DNA of 64,000 nt from Haloarcula litorea (GTDB lineage: Archaea > Halobacteriota > Halobacteria > Halobacteriales > Haloarculaceae). The translations under genes were made by a program, and so were the position numbers. The DNA lies in NCBI RefSeq assembly GCF_029338195.1, contig NZ_CP119780.1, forward strand, positions 220,461-284,460, given 5' to 3'. The notes beneath the pieces are model-generated. The model had not been told where the DNA came from. It did no database searches and saw nothing but the letters and a program-made list of their open reading frames with translations. The stretch's first letter is position 1, and each line of letters opens with the position of its first letter. Shown here in pieces: positions 60,747-64,000 of the stretch.

Positions 60747-61535
60747 ATGTCTGGAGAGCGACACGCGGACCGGACGGTCGTCGTCACCGGCGCAGCGAGC
60801 GGCATCGGACGCGGTATCGCACGGCGCTTCGGCGCGGAGGGCGCGAACGTCGTCGTCGCGGACCTCCAGCGCGAGCCGAAACAGGGGGCGCGGTACGACA
60901 GCGACGTGACGACCCCGACCGACGTCGTCGTCACCGAGGAGACGGCGGGGGACGCGACGTTCGTCGAGACGGACGTCGGCGATCCCGACAGCGTCGAGGC
61001 GATGGTCGAGACGGCGGTCGAGACCTACGGCGGCGTCGACGTCCTCGTCAACAACGCCGGCATCCAGATCGTCGGCGACTCCCAGTCGACGACGGTCGAG
61101 GAGTGGCAGCGGTCCATCGACGTCGACCTGAGCGGCGCGTTCTACTGCACGAAGTTCGCGGTGCCACACCTCGTCGACAGCGGGGGACAGATCGTCAACA
61201 TCGGCTCCGTCCGCGGGTTCGAGGGCGGCGGCGGGCCGCCGTACGCCGCGGCGAAGGGCGGCGTGGTCAACATGACGCGGGACCTCGCGATGGAGCTGGG
61301 CGAGGACGGCGTCCGGGTCAACTGCGTCAACCCCGGCTACATCGAGACGCCGTTACAGGACATCAACACCGACGAGGACGTGGCCAAGGCCGAGGAGCAC
61401 ACGCTCCTGCCGCGGTTCGGGACTCCCGAGGACATCGGCGACGCCGCGGTGTTCCTCGCCAGCGACGAGGCCTCGTTCATCACCGGCGCGAACCTCGCGG
61501 TCGACGGCGGGTGGCTCGCACACAGCGGGCTGTGA
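60747..61535 (+). CDS. SDR family oxidoreductase, candidate L-rhamnose 1-dehydrogenase or KDR dehydrogenase
   Basis: A 262-aa SDR: VVVTGAASGIGRGIARRFG (cofactor), VVVADLQREPKQGARYDSDVTTPTDVV (Asp at the end of beta2 and an unusual insert of some 15 residues), VLVNNAGIQIVGD (NNAG), IGSVRGFEGGGGPPYAAAKGGVV (Ser, YxxxK) and NPGYIETPL. A similar insert is seen in some haloarchaeal sugar SDRs. In rhamnose degradation this could oxidise L-rhamnose to the lactone or 2-keto-3-deoxy-L-rhamnonate to the diketo acid; the SDR at 43296 would do the other. The LLM gene follows after 43 bases. Confidence 0.85.
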   Translation: MSGERHADRTVVVTGAASGIGRGIARRFGAEGANVVVADLQREPKQGARYDSDVTTPTDVVVTEETAGDATFVETDVGDPDSVEAMVETAVETYGGVDVLVNNAGIQIVGDSQSTTVEEWQRSIDVDLSGAFYCTKFAVPHLVDSGGQIVNIGSVRGFEGGGGPPYAAAKGGVVNMTRDLAMELGEDGVRVNCVNPGYIETPLQDINTDEDVAKAEEHTLLPRFGTPEDIGDAAVFLASDEASFITGANLAVDGGWLAHSGL

Positions 61536-61549
61536 GAGCGTCCCAAACA

Positions 61550-61556
61550 GTTATTC
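61550..61556 (+). promoter_or_regulatory. TATA box for the second LLM gene
   Basis: GTTATTC 23-29 nt before ATG 61579. Confidence 0.35.
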
Positions 61557-61578
61557 TCGTGCCGGTGCCAGTGGCCCT

Positions 61579-62576
61579 ATGCAGTTCGACTGGATGGTCC
61601 AGTGCTACGCGGGCGCTGGCGTACACCGCGACACGCCGATGCTCGAGAGCCTCGACAGGGAGACGGTCCTCCGGGGAGTCGACGCGGCCGTCGACACCGG
61701 CCTCGAGGGACTCTGGGCACCCGATCGCCGTGCTCGGTCCGAAGGCCGAGGAGTTCGAGGTGTGGACGCTGTTGAGCGCGCTCGCCGAGCGGACCGACGA
61801 CGTCGACCTCGGGCCGCTGGTGGGGTCGATCACGTACCGTAACCCCGCGCTGCTGGCGAAGATGGCGACGACGGTCGACATCCTCTCCGAGGGGCGACTC
61901 CGACTCGGCCTCGGAGCCGGCTGGCACGAGGAGGAACACCAGGCCTACGGCTTCGACTTCCCCGACGTCGGGACCCGGATCGAGATGCTGGAGGAGGGGA
62001 TCCGGGTCGTGAAGGCGATGTTCACCGAGGAGGATCCGACCTTCGCGGGCGACCACTACACCATCGACGGGGCGCTGAACGAGCCGAAACCGGTCAGTCA
62101 GCCCCACCCGCCCATCGTCGTGGGCGGCGCGGGCCGAAGATGCTCCGGCTCGCCGCCCGGCACGCCGACGAGTGGAACGTCGAGATCAGCGGTCGGGCGC
62201 GGGGCCGCTCGATCGAGTTCAAGGCCCGGAAGTTCGACGAGTACCTGGAGAACGAGGGGCGAGATCCGGACGAGGTAGACCGGTCGTGGCTCGCCCACGC
62301 GCTGGTCCGCGAGGACGAGGCCGCCGTCGAGTCGGCCGTCGAGGACATCTTCCCGCTCCCGTGGGGCGAGGAGTCGGGCGTGGACGACCAGCTCAGTACC
62401 GCCGCCGAGGCCCGCGAGAAGGGGGCGTGCTCATCGGGACGCCCGCACAGGTCGCCGAACAGATCGAGGGGATCAGGGACCTCGGGTTCGAGAAGCTCCA
62501 GCTGCTGTTCCTGGACTTCCCCGACCACCGCGGGATGGAGCTGTTCGGCGACGAGGTGGCTCCGGAGTTCCGGTAG
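61579..62576 (+). pseudogene. LLM-class flavin-dependent oxidoreductase, three frameshifts
   Basis: A paralogue of the 55381 gene. MQFDWMVQCYAGAGVHRDTPML is followed by GLEGLWAPD, where the frame breaks at about 61715-61725. The next part, VLGPKAEEFEVWTLLSALAERTDDVDLGPLVGSITYRNPALLAKMATTVDILSEGRLRLGLGAGWHEEEHQAYGF, runs to about 62131-62135 (one base missing). KMLRLAARHADEWN follows to the GGGGG run 62421-62425 (one G missing), then VLIGTPAQVAEQIEGIRDLGFEKLQLLFLDFPDHRGMELF to the stop. All four pieces fit one protein. The first break looks like 8 lost bases between two CCCGA copies and could be a true mutation. Confidence 0.78.
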
Positions 62577-62642
62577 CTGTCCGGGCGAACGAGCCGCCGG
62601 AAGGGAAAACAGTTTGACACCGCCGTCCGAAGGGCCGGTGGA

Positions 62643-63665
62643 ATGAACTACCGACGGCTCGGCAGCACGGGAACACGCGTCTCGGAACTCTGTCTCGGGA
62701 CGTGGCGCTTCGGCAAGGAGACCAACGGCGTCGTCGAGACGGGCCGCGAGGAGGCCCACGAACTGCTCGACGCGGCCTGGGACCGCGGGGTCAACTTCAT
62801 CGACACCGCGAACGTCTACGGCTCGCCACACGGCACCAGCGAACAGTACATCGGGGAGTGGCTGGACGACCACGACCGGTCGGACTTCGTCATCGCCTCG
62901 AAGGTGTACTTCCCGTTCGACGGCTGGGGCGAGCCCGGCCCCAACGACTCCGGCCTGGGCCGCAAGCACATCCGGGAGCAGGTCGAGGGGACGCTGGACC
63001 GGCTCGGGACCGACTACCTGGACCTCTACTACATCCACCGCTGGGACGAGGAGAGCGACATCGAGGAGACGATGCGGACGCTGAACGACCTCGTGCGCGA
63101 GGAAGGTCAACTACCTCGGCGCGTCGACGATGGCCGCCTGGCAGCTCACGAAGGCGCTCTGGACGTCCGACGTCGAGGGGCTCGAGCGGTTCGACGTCAC
63201 GCAGCCGCTCCACCACGCCGGCTACTACGAGGACGTGCGCGACTACCTCGACGTGTGCGCCGACCAGGACATCGCCGTCTGTCCGTACTCGCCGCTGGCC
63301 GGCGGGTTCCTCACCGGGAAGTACGAACGCGCCGACCCGGAGGACCCCGAGGCCGTCGAGGCACCGGACGGCTCCCGGGGGAGCTTCGACGACTTCTTCG
63401 ACGACTACTACCTCTCCGAGCGGGGCTGGCACGTCCTCGACGAGGTCGAGACCGTCGCCGACGAGGTCGACGCCACGCCCGCGCAGGTGGCCCTGCGCTG
63501 GCTGATGGACTGGGACGAGTTCACCTGCGTCCCCATCGTCGGCGCTCGCACGGTCGACCAGCTCGACGAGAACGTCGCCGCCACGGAGGTCGACCTCTCC
63601 GACGACCAGTGGGACCGGATCAGGACGCCCGGTACGACCCCGACGGGAACCTCTGGGGCCACTGA
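62643..63665 (+). pseudogene. Aldo/keto reductase, two frameshifts
   Basis: A Kv-beta/YghZ-like aldo-keto reductase (about 340 aa repaired). MNYRRLGSTGTRVSELCLGTWRFG, FIDTANVYGSPHGTSEQYIGEWL (Asp and Tyr of the catalytic tetrad), ASKVYFPFDGWG (Lys) and DYLDLYYIHRWDEESDIEETM (His) are intact. The frame breaks near 63103 (before KVNYLGASTMAAWQL) and at 63623-63624 (one G missing before DARYDPDGNLWGH). The middle includes AVCPYSPLAGGFLTGKYE and ATPAQVALRWLMDWDEFTCVPIVGARTVDQLDEN, typical for NADPH binding. It may reduce lactaldehyde or a keto-sugar in the pathway. ATG 62643 has GTTTGAC about 28 nt upstream. Confidence 0.8.
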
Positions 63666-63693
63666 CAACGGCGTCGCGACCGCCGCCGGCGTC

Positions 63694-64000
63694 TCACTCG
63701 CCGTCCGGGTCGAACCGCCAGACCCGTTCCATAAACGGGATGCCGTCCGCCGGATCTGCGTCGGCGTCGACGCCGGACTGCTTGAACTGGCCGGTGTAAC
63801 GCTCCCACTCGGCGACGGTCTCGTCGCCGTCGACGGCGTCGAGGTAGGCGTCCAGGTCCTCGCACTCGAGGATACAGACCGCGACGTCGTCGCGGACGTA
63901 CAGTTCGAACTCCTCGACGCCGCCACCACGTTCCATCGCGTTCGTCACGCCCTCGGGCACGTCGTCGTGGGCCTCGACGTACGCCTCGCGCTGGTCGGGG
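63694..64000 (-). CDS. L-rhamnose mutarotase family protein (second copy), 5' end cut by window edge
   Basis: The frame is open to the right edge, giving 101 residues without a start. DQREAYVEAHDDVPEGVTNAM, then EEFELYVRDDVAVCILECEDLDAYLDAV and the closing PFMERVWRFDPDGE follow the same plan as the RhaM-like protein at 44119 (QREAYREEHEDVP). Residue identity is modest, so it may act on another sugar. It is convergent with the aldo/keto reductase gene. Confidence 0.7.
   Translation of the reverse strand, partial: PDQREAYVEAHDDVPEGVTNAMERGGGVEEFELYVRDDVAVCILECEDLDAYLDAVDGDETVAEWERYTGQFKQSGVDADADPADGIPFMERVWRFDPDGE

Noticed and set aside
1..64000. tRNA, rRNA, transposase or prophage genes
   Set aside because: Looked for cloverleaf-like and transposase motifs and found none that I could support.

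Overview
The window is high-GC haloarchaeal (class Halobacteria) chromosome or megaplasmid. The real proteins are acid-rich (Asp/Glu), the receptors are Tat-type lipoproteins with Gly/Asp linkers, and many genes have a TTTATA/TTTAWG-like box about 26-30 nt before the start codon, as in leaderless haloarchaeal transcripts. RdfA and its SMC-like partner are also haloarchaea-specific. There are about 58 genes. I saw no rRNA, tRNA, transposase or CRISPR array. Almost everything is carbon catabolism.

Layout. (1) 1-3.4 kb, minus strand: Ldh_2-type dehydrogenase (cut by the edge), a split UxaA/SuyAB-type lyase, a YeiH/UPF0324 exporter and a tiny leaderless ORF; this set could be a sulfolactate module or an altronate-type dehydratase module. 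(2) 3.5-14.6 kb: xyloside/pentose module with two ABC permeases, a 2-hydroxyacid dehydrogenase, an aldonate dehydratase, GH3, a GH31 alpha-xylosidase-like enzyme, an ABC ATPase and an IclR regulator with 17-bp operators. (3) 14.6-16.0 kb: gene-free stretch with orphan operators and an AT-rich island. (4) 16-28.7 kb: L-2-hydroxyglutarate oxidase, cupin, lipoprotein, acyl-CoA dehydrogenase, enoyl-CoA hydratase, glycerate 2-kinase, GntP permease, CoA-transferase, and a TAXI-TRAP transporter with a coupled small membrane protein. (5) 28.8-39.4 kb: UspA, then a sugar-acid module (FAH hydrolase, cupin, SDR, LarA-like protein, two enolase-superfamily dehydratases, glutaryl-CoA dehydrogenase-like enzyme, 2-hydroxyacid dehydrogenase, MFS permease, second IclR). 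(6) 40-42.6 kb: SMC-like protein plus RdfA, a cell-shape/chromosome pair amid the metabolic genes. (7) 43.3-64 kb: a set that fits L-rhamnose (6-deoxyhexose) degradation by the diketo-hydrolase route: two SDRs, two rhamnose-mutarotase family genes, COG3618 lactonase, LutC and fused LutB-LutA for the lactate product, a full ABC importer, Zn-alcohol dehydrogenase, L-rhamnonate dehydratase, two LLM flavin enzymes, a signal-less solute-binding protein, a third IclR, an FAH-type hydrolase and an aldo/keto reductase.

How it works together. Sugars enter through the ABC, TRAP, GntP and MFS carriers. Glycosidases release xylose or glucose, SDRs and lactonase make aldonates, enolase-superfamily enzymes dehydrate them to 2-keto-3-deoxy acids, and FAH-family enzymes finish the cleavage or dehydration. 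The three IclR proteins are the obvious local regulators, and two of them have an inverted repeat of the same 17-bp geometry directly before their promoter.

Caution. Seven genes between 27.5 and 63.7 kb are interrupted by frameshifts (11 in all), most of them one base missing in a short G or C run while the protein stays intact on both sides. Sequencing or assembly error is the simplest reading, so these genes may be functional in the organism.
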